The notes under the pieces are model-generated. The model searched no databases. It saw nothing but the letters and a program-made list of their open reading frames with translations, and was not told the DNA's origin. A program made the translations under genes and the position numbers. Shown piece by piece: positions 1 to 12,566 of a stretch of 64,000 nucleotides of DNA. The first letter of the stretch is position 1, and each line of letters opens with the position of its first letter. Source of the stretch: Lonicera japonica (Eukaryota; Streptophyta; Magnoliopsida; Dipsacales; Caprifoliaceae); NCBI GenBank assembly GCA_021464415.1, contig CM038466.1:55024613-55088612 (forward strand), in the 5' to 3' direction.

Positions 1-931
1 ACTACAATATCAATAAAACAGAGTCTCATTCTCTCTTTTCCCTTCTTCCCTCACGCCTCTCTCACTCTGTCCGACTGAAACCATAGTACAACGTTCTTCT
101 CTCGGGTATGTAGTCATCTCCCTCTCTCTGCTTTCTCTCCATCTACTCTCCCATCTGATTTAGGGCTTTCTAAACCTGAGGCGTTTTGGTTTTTGGCTCT
201 ATTTCTTCACTCTTCCCCATCTCATCTTCGAAGATTGATCTATCTAATTTAGGGCTTTTTAAACTAAATGTATTTGCATCGTAGGCTTATTTTTTTGACT
301 CTCTCCACTCTTTATGTTTGGTGCCTCTCAACTCAGCCTGTAATTTTTATTCTCACCTTGGATTTTGCCACCATCCAACAGATGCAAGGTTTCAATTATG
401 AACTTTGGATTTTAAACGAAAATAGTGTTTTTATTTATTTATTTTTGTTTTACATATATCTATTGCACATTACGTGTATCTCTCTATTTGTACACGTTAT
501 TTAATCTTTCCTCTTCTTGGACATTCTCATTTATGTTATTTTGTTTATTTTCACCTAGAAAATTCTAGATAGAATGACCAGCAAATTTTGGTTTTTAAAT
601 TCAAAAATAAAATTGTTAAAAGAGTGTATTTCTTTGAGATAAACAAGCAAAAGGGAGTTTCTAGACAAGATGTTTCAACTAATTGTTTTTAGTTCTAAGG
701 ATTTGTTATTAATATTAATATTTATGCACAATTATGCTTACAAAACTTTATTTATAATGCTAAATTTGTGTATGTCAGTGCTGGAATTTTGAATGCTATG
801 GCTATTTTATCTTTGTTCTTGACAAGAAAAAGTGAAGGTTGTCGCTGAAGCACTGAGACACTGGTATTGCTGCTGTTATGCATCTGCACTTCTCTATCCT
901 TTATCTCTATGATTTAGGGCTTCTAATATAG
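1..931. other. Pyrimidine-rich, leader-like DNA, no recognised gene
   Basis: The first 200 bases are rich in TCTC tracts and resemble a plant 5' leader, with a possible splice donor near 109 (CGGGTATGT). No long open frame or known protein similarity is visible. It could be the untranslated start of the unknown exon at 932-1055, but nothing in the sequence proves transcription. Confidence 0.3.
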
Positions 932-1055
932 AAAGAGTGGACCAGAGTGAGAACTAATCCCATCAAAGGCGCTACGAGAACGATCAAATGGTCGAAGACC
1001 CTTTTTGAATTTCAAATTCGCACCGCAATGGCCGTGACAACTGTGATTCTCTATG
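932..1055 (+). CDS. Possible coding exon, unknown product
   Basis: A 124-base open block lies between a splice-acceptor-like sequence (TAATATAG, ending at 931) and a good donor (CTATG followed by GTATGT from 1056). The frame reads KEWTRVRTNP followed by a basic stretch, then LFEFQIRTAMAVTTVILYG, a helix-like hydrophobic end. Base composition is less AT-biased than the flanks, which fits coding sequence. I do not recognise the family and no partner exon could be joined with confidence. It may be an exon relic or a chance open frame. Confidence 0.25.
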
Positions 1056-3100
1056 GTATGTCTATTGCTATGTACTATTATCCTTATCCTCTCAAGCCTA
1101 AGCTCTACAATTTAGGGATTTTCTTTTTGTCCCAATTCAATTTATGCTTGAAATTGCTAATATTTTGGTAGTGTTTATTTTGATTGAAGAATAGCATAAT
1201 TTTCAAAATGATGCAGTTTGTTCACCATAATGATATGTAAGGCTGGCCATTTTTCCCTTTTCTGGACTACTAATTATGTTCCCCTTCTTTCTCTATTTCT
1301 TGCTTTTATTGGAGTTCAAATTATCTCAATCTTTCTTCTGCATTTTTTGTATCTACATGGTTCACGGTCGGATTGAATTAGTAAATTTTGGGCTATGTCA
1401 TAATTTGCTGAAAATACTTGATTCTTCCAAAAAAATTTGGAATTATAGGTCCACAATTTCTTATTTCAAACTCTGAATATTTTTGTATTTTTATTGATTG
1501 GGCTCCTTTCATACTTATTAGAAAAACTAAAGTATATTTAAATCATTACATTTCTTTTCTTTAATTTTTTTTTATTTGTTTTCTTTAATTTTTCTATTGC
1601 CAAGTTGACATTTCACCAATTTGTGTACTACCCAACTGAAATCTGCATCTACAAGGTTGGTTAATTTCTATGTGGCTATTATGAATTTTCCGCAACAATC
1701 AATAATAGGCTAATATAATTTTTTGGTTTGTGCCATTAGGAATTCTGCCTTGATCTAATATTCTGTGTTTTTCTTGCAGGAACACAAATATATCGTTTTG
1801 TTTTAGATTCCTTATGATTATAAATGCACAATTTGGTAAATTATACTTCTTTCTTCTTAAATTAAGAGTTCATCTTTGAAATTTCTACTTTTAAAAAACA
1901 TTTATATACAAACATGTTCATTTGATGGTAAACAATATTTATATATAAACATGTTCATTCGATGGTAAATAATATCTGTTATTTATGACGAGTCTTGGTA
2001 CATTGACTATATCTCAAAGAGTAAGTGAAACTCTTAATGTGAATCAAACAAGTATTTGTAACTTTCTCCACAGGGGAAAGGAGTTTAGCTTATTACATTG
2101 GTTTTCTTATGCCTCATTTGAATCAACATAAAAACAATATCTTTTATTGAACTGAGCAACTCCACAAGGGGGGGGAGTTTAGTTTAGCAATAATATCTTT
2201 TATTAATTAAAAATTACTAATTTATGCATTGATGGTGTGGTGTGGTGTTGAGATTGTTACTTTTTCTAAGCAGCTTCTGGTAATTGTGTAATTCTTTTTT
2301 ACACCATTTTCATTTTTTTAAGCTAGAACTTTATGCATAGATAAAAATATCAAATGTGTTTTTTTAAATGCAATGTAGAGATCTACATGCATGTGGTCAT
2401 TCATTTGCCTATTTTAACTAAAAGATAGTTGTTTCTCTATGGGTTTCTCATTTATATTTATTTTGTTTATTCTAAAGATTCTAAGGGCCATATTTCTTGC
2501 TTTTTACCTATTTGGTTTTGAAAAACAAAATTGTTAAAGAAAGTATATGGGGTTTTTGATAAAAAAACAAGCAACAAGAAAAAGTTTATAGCCACATAGT
2601 TTTAACTAGACCGTTATTAATTGCGTAGGTACGTATAACTTTTACGTAAAATTGCACTTATCAACTTCATTTGTAAAATTGCACTTATTAACTTCATTTA
2701 TAATGCTCAATTAGTCTATATATTTGCTGGATTTTTGAATGCTTTAGTAATAAAAAGACGCAAAATTTCAAACCCTCTTCTCTTAATGGGTGTAGTTGAA
2801 ATCATGAAGATTAATTTTTAATTTTCTGTAGGGAATAAAATTTTATTATTTACGAAATACTTAAAACTTCTTTCAATAGTTTAAGAAAATTATACCATTT
2901 TTTAATAGTACTTATGGTCGATCATTATCACCGGCTTTACCTTTTATTTCTAAAAAAAAAGAATTATGTCATTGTTAATTTACTTTGTAGTTTCGTAAAT
3001 AAATACATAATTAATGCCGTAGTGCCATCGGCACGGGTTACCCCTACTAAATAAATAAAAGAGTAAAAAGTTTACTCGAAACTTCTTTTAGGTTTTTTCT
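1056..3100. other. AT-rich non-coding DNA
   Basis: There are T-tracts, many stops in all frames and no convincing exon. Near 1779 a TTCTTGCAG acceptor-like site precedes only a short open stretch. Around 2050-2175 a short similar block occurs twice (CTCCACAGGGG... and CTCCACAAGGGG..., each followed by GAGTTTAG), suggesting an old small local duplication. Confidence 0.4.
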
Positions 3101-3102
3101 TT

Positions 3103-3187
<85 letters not shown>
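3101..3187. repeat. Compound microsatellite (CTT)n-(ATT)n
   Basis: About ten CTT units pass directly into about eighteen ATT units. It ends about 50 bases before the left target duplication of MULE-1. Confidence 0.95.
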
Positions 3188-3191
<4 letters not shown>

Positions 3192-3249
3192 CTTCTTATA
3201 ACAAATTGAAAATTAAGCACAAGACAACTTGAAGTGATGAAAATATGAG

Positions 3250-3434
3250 GGGAATTAGCAAAAAAAAAAACCTGAAGTTACTTGCAACTTAAACCCTAAA
3301 CTTATAAATGTTGCAATTATAACCCTAAAGTACAATTAGTTATGCAATTTAGACCTTCCGTCAATCATAGCTAGAAAACATATAATGGAGGATGGCGTGG
3401 CATCTGAGTTGCCGCTGACGTGGCTAGGGCACAA
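3250..3434 (+). repeat. MULE-1 left terminal inverted repeat
   Basis: It matches the reverse complement of 12567-12743 almost throughout, from the terminal GGGGAATTAGC to the inner TGGCTAGGGCACAA. It contains three similar phrases mentioning AACCCTAAA or ACCCTAAAG. In Mutator elements the TIRs carry the promoters, and the GRF gene starts about 260 bases inside this one. Confidence 0.93.
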
Positions 3435-3696
3435 ATTTGGGCGGCCAAATTTCCCTCCATTTACACTCATTGCTTGGCATACATCTATATATATATGGGG
3501 TCCATTTTTGTTACAGACCAATCCTTACGGATTGATTCTTTTACGACGGTTTTCCGTCGTAAAAACACTTGGAGGTTGTTTTTTATGAGCACCTGATCCT
3601 TCCCACATATATATATATATATATAAAGTTACAGATATATATACTTACCAACCTTTATCACCATTTTCACTCCGAGAAGAGAGAAAATTGACAAAG

Positions 3697-4092
3697 ATGG
3701 ATGCAATATTGTGCAATTGCGGGTTGCCAACAGTTGTGAGAATTTCGTGGACTAATTCCAATCTGGGAAGAAGATTCAGGGGCTGTCAATTATTTGGGGT
3801 AAGAATGAAAGAAATGCATTTCATTTATGTCCATGTTTAGAATTTTTCCATTTTTGTTTTAAAGTTAACAATGTTTTTCTTTCAAGCTGAAGTTGGATGT
3901 GGCTTTTTTCGGTGGGTTGATCTTTCGATGTGTGCTAGGGCAATCCAAATTATCCCTGGATTGTTAATGAGGATAACTGAATATGAGCAGCAAATAATGA
4001 ATAGTAAAAAAAGAGAGCAATGGCTGTGGATTTCTTTGGCTGTGGCAGCGCTAATTATTTTTGTCTTACTTTTTAATAGTGTGTCTGATTAG
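3697..4092 (+). CDS. GRF-type zinc-finger protein with C-terminal membrane anchor (inside MULE-1)
   Basis: This two-exon gene starts at ATG 3697. Exon 1 (3697-3798) encodes 34 residues holding CNCG and GRRFRGC, the first half of a GRF zinc finger. The exon ends at a GTAAGA donor. The last exon, to the stop at 4092, supplies CGFFRW (the second half), an acidic/basic helix with EYEQQ and KKREQ, and a hydrophobic tail (WLWISLAVAALIIFVLLF) that predicts a single membrane anchor. Acceptor choice is uncertain. TTTAAAG (exon from 3865) keeps the frame but inserts about eight residues into the finger; the better-looking TTTCAAG (exon from 3887) shifts the frame by one. The gene may therefore carry a one-base lesion. 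GRF fingers bind nucleic acid in other proteins; the role of these small plant membrane-tailed versions is not known. It sits in the place mudrB occupies in MuDR. Confidence 0.75.
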
Positions 4093-4640
4093 TAGTTGTT
4101 AACTTTGAAGTAATGTAATGCTCTGTTTTGTTTAGCTATCAACTGTAATATTCTATTTTGCTTAGCAATGACTTAAATGAAGTGTAATGCTATGTATTTT
4201 TTATAAGAATGAAGTGTAATTCTCCAATTTTCTTATCTATGCTTGTATGATGATTTATTGTGAATCATAAGGAGAACTCATGAAATTACACAAATACAAT
4301 TTAACCAAAACAACATATATAAGGATGGTCGCACTTTATAGTTGCAAATTAAGAAATGACAATCATTACATTTGCACTTTACAAAAAAGGAAGGATGTGG
4401 GAGTCCTATATTTCACTTAACAAAAAAATAAGGATAGTAGAACATAATCCTTCTAAAAAACACCAGTATTTTCAATTTACACTTAATTTTTACCCGAATA
4501 TGTGGACCCACCAACTTAACAAAAATAAAGCTTTTCATTTTACAAAACCAAAAACCATCAACTTAACAAAAAAAAAAGCTTTGCAAAACCAAAAAAACAC
4601 CAACTTCAAAATAGTTACTATGTGCTTGGACCATCTGATC
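4093..4640. other. Gap between the two convergent MULE-1 genes
   Basis: This stretch lies between the GRF gene stop and the last transposase-like sequence. It is AT-rich and has a run of similar AACTTAACAAAAA phrases (4410-4600). AATAAA-like signals occur on both strands, as expected where two transcripts end, but no gene is seen. Confidence 0.5.
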
Positions 4641-5469
4641 TTGTCCTTTGTGATCTGAAAAGCACATTTTGGCCTTTTGAGACAATTGACTTTGGTTGTG
4701 TTTGTGGTCCACCTTCTTTGTTGGTTTGAGATTATTGTGTTAGTAGTGGAGTAGAAGTAGATGTAGGACAACGAATTGGCCCTACATTACCCATGTAACT
4801 CACATTCTTTGGCTTCTTCTGTACATACAACCAAACATGTGTTAAAATCATACTTGAAAAAAATAAAATAAGTACTCGTTTTCTGTTGTTAATTACCTAT
4901 TGAATAGGTAACTTCTTTCTCTTTTAAGCCTTCCAAATTGAGGTGGCAACAATTGTAGCAGTTTCTAACCCTTTTTTAAAAAAAAAAAAACAAAAAAACA
5001 AAAAAATTAGTCATAGCAGGCCACTATTTGTGAAAGTTTTACACAAAATAAATAAAATACTTACAGTTGTAGTTCCAATTTGGGATTCAGTAGCAACCTG
5101 GTTTTTAACCTACATGAGATGAAATTACACATGAAAAGTATGATGGTGGTTCAAAATGAATACTATATATACATACAACTTTGAATTACTCAGATTGTTC
5201 GCAGCCCCTCTTATTTTGGCCTTCCATGCAATAATTGCCACATTTGACTAATATTTGATGCTTCGTTCCAAGTATGTGTTTTGATGGTGGCTCCACATTT
5301 GTTGAATTTGCTTTCTTATTCATCCCACCTTCTTCCAATCTCCTTTTGTGTTGTTTCTTCTTATAAGCACCTAAAACTATTATTTATAATTCCCCAGATG
5401 CCTAACTTTAAGTGTAAAAATTGCATTATATTATCTAATGTTGACATTCAGTTGTTTTGTAGGTCCTAG

Positions 5470-6860
5470 GCTCAATTGATGCAATTAAATGCTTAATTTT
5501 GTTGAATATGTAAGACATGACACCTAAAGTGCTTTGGATAGTTTTTAAAGCATAACCTTTTTGCTTGGAGCTCTGAATCATGCGTTTCTTGAGCCTAAAA
5601 TCAAGAGAATTTCAAGAGATACAACTTTCTAGTTTAAAATTTTCCAATTTCGGCCATCTCGAGATCCGAAATTGCAGTTGAAAATTCTTGCAGAAAAAGA
5701 AAAAAAAGGGAAAATATTCCTAAAGTGTGTGGGGCCCAATCTCATATTTTAAATTCTCTTCTAAGCACCAACACTCAACCCCTAAGCCAACACTCCACTC
5801 CTTAGACAATTTCTATCATTTTCTCTTACACACTCCTCCATCCCCCTCACCCTATTGTCTACTTCCATTACTAGACTTCTTTTCCATTTTCTCACATATA
5901 TTCATCCATTTTGAGCCAAGAGAGGGGAGAACTTGGAAAAATATAGTTTTTGGAGAAAGGAGAGCTTGGTATAGAGAGAAGAAATATTTGAGTGCTACAT
6001 ACTTTTCTTCTTCTTGTATTATTATTTCATTCGGTGAAGAAGAGAAAATTGCAGAGTGTTGAAAGAAATTCTTGTATCACTTTATTCACATATTTGGAGA
6101 TATTTAAGAAGCTATTTTATTATTTGTTTTGTTCTTCTATCTTTATGGAAGGCTAATCTTTTGAGGGGAGATATGAAGCCCCATTTTTATTTATGATTTA
6201 TAATTTTATAATATTGCATAAATACACTCATTTGTGATTTTCTTAAATAAGATCTTTAGATTACTTTATACACCATATATAGGTGATCCAACTTTGGTTT
6301 TTATATTTGACTTAACAACTGAGCTACATACTATAAGATTTTCTTAAGTTCATTTTATTTTTAAAATTTATCTTCTAGTTCTTGAGTGTTAATGTAAGTG
6401 AGTGACAACCCCATATTATTATTGTTTCTAAAAGAAGAAAAATATAGATCTTGAAAGGAAAAATCTCTTATAAACAAATAAATTGTCAAATACTATTTGG
6501 TTAGCTTTTGGGTTCACTCTACATAACATAAGTGATTCCATTTAATCAAACTAGTGTAGAATTTATTTTGGGTATACATGTGCAATAATATATCATTCTA
6601 TATCCATTAATAATTTGGTGGTGGATTGTTAACCCTTGAAATCCCTACACTTTAATTTTGCAAAACCACTTTCTGCACTTTTATTTCATTTTATTAGTAT
6701 TAAAATTATTTATAAGAAAAGTAAGTATTTTTCAAAGACAGAAAATGGTTTTTATTCTAAATCTATTATTTTCTCAATTTTGTTTTCATTGACTCCTAAA
6801 CAACTCCCATGGATTTGACCCCTTACTACTATTATCTACGTTGCTAATATTCTGTAGGTA
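5470..6860. mobile_element. Probable degraded insertion in the MULE-1 transposase tail
   Basis: The transposase reads from its SWIM region to about 6887 and resumes as a zinc-knuckle-like tail at about 5280-5460, so roughly 1.4 kb is extra. The segment has no protein similarity I recognise. Near 6625-6820 it has TTGAAATCCCTACAC and CCATGGATTTGACCCC, phrases that resemble the 5' untranslated part of plant LTR retrotransposons. The sequence TGTAGGT occurs at both edges (about 5457 and 6853) but I could not prove a target duplication. Boundaries are approximate. Confidence 0.35.
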
Positions 6861-7841
6861 TATGAGGGTTTTTGATCAAGCTATTTTTAGCGACGAAGAT
6901 AGCTTCCCATTATCTTCCCAGGTTGCTTGGCATATAAAAGAGGTAAAACAAGTGCCAAACCAATTTGTGCCCACAAGTGAGGCCTATTTAAAGGCTGAAT
7001 GCAATTGGAGTAGTATTTCAAATAGTTCTCCATGGAATAACATACAGTTGTAAACATTTCAACCTCAAGTCCTGCATAAGTCATAGCTCTTACCCCATAC
7101 ATACAAGGTATTCCTGTCAACTGCCACCTCTTACAAGCACATGTCAATGCATTTAAGTCAGATACAAACTGTCCACCAGGTCCCACAACTTGGAACTTTC
7201 CATTGCCACTAAAAGTAGGAACACAATAAAATGCCTCCTCATTTCTTTGCTCTAATATCTGTTGAATTTTAGGACACACCTGGCTATCATTTTTCTGCAT
7301 TTTTTGTTTTGTTCACATGAATCTTATTCATTAGAATACACCTTATTCTCTCTAACATTATAATGATTGGCTTATCCCTAGCATCCAAGATGAGACTGAT
7401 GAAACTTTTGCACAAGTTATTTAAAAGCATGTCACTCTTTGTGAAAGTGTCAAAATGGGATTTGGTCCACTACCCAGGTGGCTTCCCAGCAAGCCATTGA
7501 AATGCTTCTTCATCCAAAATTTTCAACTCTGCCATTTGGTCATTGAATTTAGCGATAGTGGTTGCTTTTGCACAAGCATATATTGCATTTTTCAGTGCAA
7601 GACCTTTGTACTTAAGTTTGAAATTTCTATAAAGGTGTCTTATACAAGTCCTATATACACCCAGAATTTGGGCACAACTCTTCTATTGCTAGCATTAGAC
7701 GCTTTTGCTTATCACTGATGAATGTCCACCCATGTGTATTCATACTCCAAATGTCATCCTTTATGAGTTGAATAAAGCATTTCCATGAATCCTTATTTTT
7801 TTGTTCAACTATAGCATATGCAAGTGGATATATGGAATATT

Positions 7842-10712
7842 TGTGACGCCCCGAATCCCGTTTTGAGATTTTCATCTCCGGGACCCAGTTAATCACTGAT
7901 GCCATGCGCAACGGCGGGTTTAAAATATAAAAAAATTCACAACTTTTAAAAGTCTTTTTCTTAGATAAAACTTGATCTATTTGAAAACTTGTTTCATAAA
8001 ATTTCGACATGTGGAGTTCATTTAAACGACAATCCGCCCAATAAAATTTGAAAACCATTTTCATACAATTTAAATTCCAATCACAAAAAGTTGGATACAC
8101 TCCACATATAAACATCACTTATACAATTTATATCCAATATAAATCCTCCAACGAGATCCCAATCCAAGTTAAAATGCTATACATCATTTCCAATAATTAT
8201 ACATTTAATTAAATTGAAATTCAATTATACAAACGATATTCAAAACTAGTAAAAGATAAGTCGTTTACGGATGATTATAAATGTCTAGGGTAATCAAAGA
8301 TTCTAGACTTCACAATTGTGCCATCTCTCAATATGTACCTACAAAACTGGTTTGGAAAATGGGAGTGAGCCAAACACGGGCTCAGTGGGAACAATAAGGT
8401 TTTTGTTATAAGAAAATACAATTAGTCAATCACACGCAGTGACATTTGTATGAAAATAGAGTTTTATATCTAATAATGCAATAAGACTAGTACATGCTAG
8501 GCACATCAAATGCGAATTGCCAACCTGTATGTCAATATAAATCGTTGGTTAGTTTATAAAATACGGGACAAACAATTGTATAATCTAAGAGTATCTCATC
8601 CGAGAAAATCATCTCAAAAATCCGCGGCTATCCAAGTGTACTACCAAGTCAGGATTTCGTGGCCTTTCACCCACGTAGCAGTAGGGCCTCCCATTAGTTT
8701 CTGTGCACGGTTTCGGGTCTTTCGCCTAGGAGACTCTATCCCAACTTACGGTCTCAACCTTTAGAGACTAACTTGGGACCTACCATGGACTACCGCAATA
8801 ACATATATATAGTCAACTGTGTATCAACTCAACAGATGAACAATTTTGCCAATTTAGATAATCAACATATTTTGTATCAGAACCCATAAACTAGCCAATA
8901 AATATAGGAGTAAAGGAAAGCTACGCTTATATACTTATAAAATCTCTATACACATATACCATGTACATATGTAGAAAGTATTTTACTTGATCCTGTAATG
9001 ATATTAATGTTGTACTTAAGCCAACCACACCAGGCCCTACAGGTTCGCCACATTATGGCTCAATCAAGAATTTGATCATACATTTTCACCAATTAGAAAA
9101 TTTTATAAGAAATCATACAATCGGAACCAAGCCATGTGAGACCCATAATTCGTAATAAATAGTTTCAATATCAACTTTCCCATATAGTCTCAATACATGG
9201 CTTATTTAGAAATCCAATAGAAATTTACTCGTATAGGCATGAACTGGTGATTTTCTATAAAATCTCGTTGGTAGCTAACAATCGCTAAGTACAACGATAA
9301 TATCTCCTACATGTGAAATTATGACCAAAACATCCTTCAAACATATTTATACAACACTATATATGTGTATCACTTATTAGCATCCACTATCGTATTCATC
9401 CATATAGGGTTAGATGTAAATTTTGAGAAACATTGCAAAGTCATATAACCCCTTATAAAATTACCAAATTTCTCCTTAAGCAACTAGTATGAACCATGTA
9501 TGAGAGGAGATCCAAATAAATATTTTAATTATACATGTTATCTCAAAACTAGTGTTCAAATCCACATAATTGGGGATTTTGTTAAAAATCCAAATATGTT
9601 GTTTATAAAGTGATGTAGTTGTTCCAATAGCTCATCAATAACATAAATAACAATAATCAAACATTAATTTAAGGAAATCAACACCCCAAACCCATGCACA
9701 CATCAAAGCCCTAGGTTCACATGAGTAGCTTTCAACCATAATGCAAAAATCCATATACAACACGTAATAACTTGTAAAAATGGTTGAGTAATAGAGTTCC
9801 CACCTCTTGAGGGTTAATCCCTCGAAGAATCATGGAAGAAATGAGCCGAGCTGAGCAAACAGCGGGCTTCCCCCATTTTTGGAACCCTAGCCATGGAGGT
9901 GGTGGTGAGGAAGATGATGAATAGTGGTAGGATGATTGATTTGTTGTTAATTTGATGTTGATCTTGTGTAGTGATGGTATAGAGATGAGAATATCTCTAA
10001 ATCTCTCTCAAAGGCTCCCTTTTCTACCTCTCTTGGAAGCTCTCAAGTGTTGGTGAAAACAAATGAGAAGTAAATGGATTTGATCGTATATATATAAACC
10101 GTGTTCTAATTTTCTGGTTTACTATTCACGCGTGGGACTTGCAGTACTAAACTTTGAACGTCCATAACTTCTCTCTCAGAAGTCCGATTAAGGTGATTCA
10201 AGGAAAGCTTATTTGAAGCTCTACAACTTCTTAGAAGGAAGTTTTTCTAAATTCTCGATGGATTATTCCCAGAAATGCATCGAAGTCAGTGCATTACTAC
10301 AATGTTACCAAATGAACAACTTTTAGCGATTGACCTATTTCGCACTCAATTTTGACAAAGTAGGAGCCTGAATTAGCTTTCGGCCAAAAAAAAAGTTGTA
10401 GATTGCATAAAAATCCACCCCCACATGTATGGAAACTCAATCTAACGAGGAACAAAGAAGTTACGCTTCCTCTCCAAGTTATCCAAAATTATAAAGTCAA
10501 GTAAATTGAAAACTTGCAATCTACATCCCGATTTCAACTCGAACCACCTGAAATGACTTACGGCTATTTCTTAAATATATTAATGTAACTCGTTGGAAGT
10601 CTTCAATCCATTCGGATCCTTTTATAGAAAATATGGCTATCCGAAGTACACTTCTGCCTTACGCGTGGCTTGTATCGTCATTCCGTGAAATAGAGAGATA
10701 CGGGGCGTTACA
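7842..10712 (-). mobile_element. LTR-like element E1 (2871 bp, ORF-free) inside the MULE-1 transposase
   Basis: It is flanked by a perfect 5-bp direct repeat ATATT (7837-7841 and 10713-10717). Removing the element and one repeat rejoins the transposase frame exactly (GIDAK-YSIYP). Ends are TGTGACGCCCCG and CGGGGCGTTACA, inverted copies of each other. No coding sequence is present. The motif GTGAGCCAAAC...GGGCTCAGT near 8366 also occurs in E3 (reverse orientation) and, weaker, in E2, at about the same distance from the same end. TG...CA ends with a 5-bp target duplication point to a solo LTR of a retrotransposon with very long LTRs, perhaps Ty3/gypsy; that assignment is inference. Confidence 0.8.
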
Positions 10713-12566
10713 ATATTTAGCATCTATACCCACAGCAGCCATGAGTATGCCTCCAATACACCCTTGTAAATGAAAACCATCCATTCCAATCAAAGGCCTA
10801 CAATTTTCAATCACCCCCTTCTTACAAGCAGCCAAACAAATATGTATTCTAATAAATCTATTAACATCTAACTCATTCCCTTGTATTACCACTGTTGTAC
10901 TGGGATTTGATCTTTTTTAACTCTGCAATATAGTCACGAAGCTTACTGAATTGGTCTTTTAAAGAGCCCTATATCATCTCAAATGCATGTGTCTTTGTTC
11001 TATATAACTTTGTGAAAGAAACATATATGTCCTATAATACATGTTCTTGGAAAGAAACAAGTGGCCAAATTGGATTGGATCTAATCTTATCCATATACAT
11101 TTTGGCAAGTCTCTTAGCAGTTAAATTCATGTTTTCAAAAGACCAGTTGTAAGTGTGTTCATTATTCAAAGTATTTATTTGTATTGTATTATCTTCTTGC
11201 ATGACAGACCCACAGATGTCCCATTTGCAACCTGCTTTACATACTGCCCTCACCCTAGTTCTCTCATACTTTATAATTTTAACCTGCTTCCCCTTTTTTA
11301 TGGCATACACTTTAATTGCATTAGCTAGTACCTTAGAGGAGGGAAAAAGCATACCTAGCTTAAACTCTAATACAACCATATCTATGTGGACATTGAATTC
11401 AGGTTAACTTTTCCAGTTTTTTTTGGACTCTATCCTCATCTTCATCAAAGGAATCACTAAGGCTCCTAAACTAATCAGATGCTTGGGACTCATCCCTATC
11501 CCTAGTATTGGAACACTTAATTTCATCAACTTCGAATATTTTCTCCTTCACCCCACCCTATTCAACATTTAGATCCACATTCTCATCAAACAATATGTCA
11601 TCCTCCACATAATCAGTGTCACTGAAGTAATTTTAAGCAATAGATTAATCACTGCCATCACTATTTTCATCCACAACTCTATTTTTATACTACACTGGAG
11701 TATCAACTACTACACTTGGACCAAGAAAATCTACCATTGTTTCAAGTCGCATGGCTTAGTTTTTGTGATCAACATAAGTGGCTATACTACTTTTTGTAGA
11801 CTCTGAGTTCAAGATGGACAATAGTTGCCTATCAGTATCTAATTTGACTCGTGACTGTGTAATCCCCGTTTTCATATAATATTCAATAGGACCATGTTTT
11901 ATCATATCATCAACCTCAGGCATGGACATCAAATCCATGTGGCAAAAGTCAAAATAATATATTGAACCACACTTATATTGCTTTCCTGGGCCGCTGTCAA
12001 TAAACCAACCTTTATGATGTACTTCAAGTGTAAAGAAAAATTCATGTTTCTCTGCAAATAACAATAATGGTGTATATAAAAAGAGGAACTTTATAGCTTA
12101 GAACAAACAACAATATTCAAACACAAAAACAATGCATATATAAAACATATATGCGCCCAAAATCGAGACCATTCAAATAAAGAATGCATTGGATGAATAA
12201 GCCAAGAAAGATGCATTCAGAGCCATGATGAGAAGTATTAAAGTATCTTTATGGTGGTTCCAAGAACAATAAAGCATATTACTACTAACAAGTATGCTTA
12301 ACGCTAATAACTATTCTTTTTTTTTTTTTACAGCAAATTATAACATGCATTCAACCAGATTCAATCAACATAATATTCGAAAAATCAAGATTACTAACCA
12401 TACTCAGGCTGATTATATTGTTGTCATCCGCTAGTCGTAAGTGACAAATATCATAGCACATTCTTCCTTCCACTTTTTTCTCTTATCTTCAAGCTCTGAG
12501 CTTTGGTAAAATAAGCATTAAGTAAAGTATTAAAATAAGCTTTAAGCTTTAATAATTACTAATCAT

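Larger units (their letters stand above)
4640..12064 (-). pseudogene. MuDR-type MULE transposase (mudrA-like), interrupted and broken
   Basis: Read on the minus strand, the family's domains appear in order. A PB1-like N-terminal domain (12064-11756; HHKGWFID, YYFDFCHMDLMS) is followed by an acidic linker (about 11750-11400). The MuDR DNA-binding domain is at 11379-11032 (LGMLFPS, CKAGCKWDI, NNEHTY). The catalytic DDE region follows, with the first Asp in GMDGFHL (10892-10713) and the second in FISDKQKR (near 7725). The SWIM zinc finger lies within 7300-6887 (CACKRWQLTGIPCMYG), and there is a zinc-knuckle-like tail near 5190-5280 (KCGNYC, NKRGC). An LTR-like element of 2871 bp splits the catalytic domain between GIDAK and YSIYP. 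The frame also has stops and shifts, and the last SWIM ligand is Tyr where the family has His. The product would have been a nuclear transposase acting on the TIRs; this copy cannot encode it. Confidence 0.88.

Noticed and set aside
5727..6062. 111-codon open frame in the MULE-1 insertion
   Set aside because: Low-complexity composition (Ser, Pro, Phe, His) from pyrimidine-rich DNA, with no domain.
8510..8764. 84-codon open frame inside E1
   Set aside because: No family resemblance, and E1, E2 and E3 share no such frame; likely chance in the LTR-like element.
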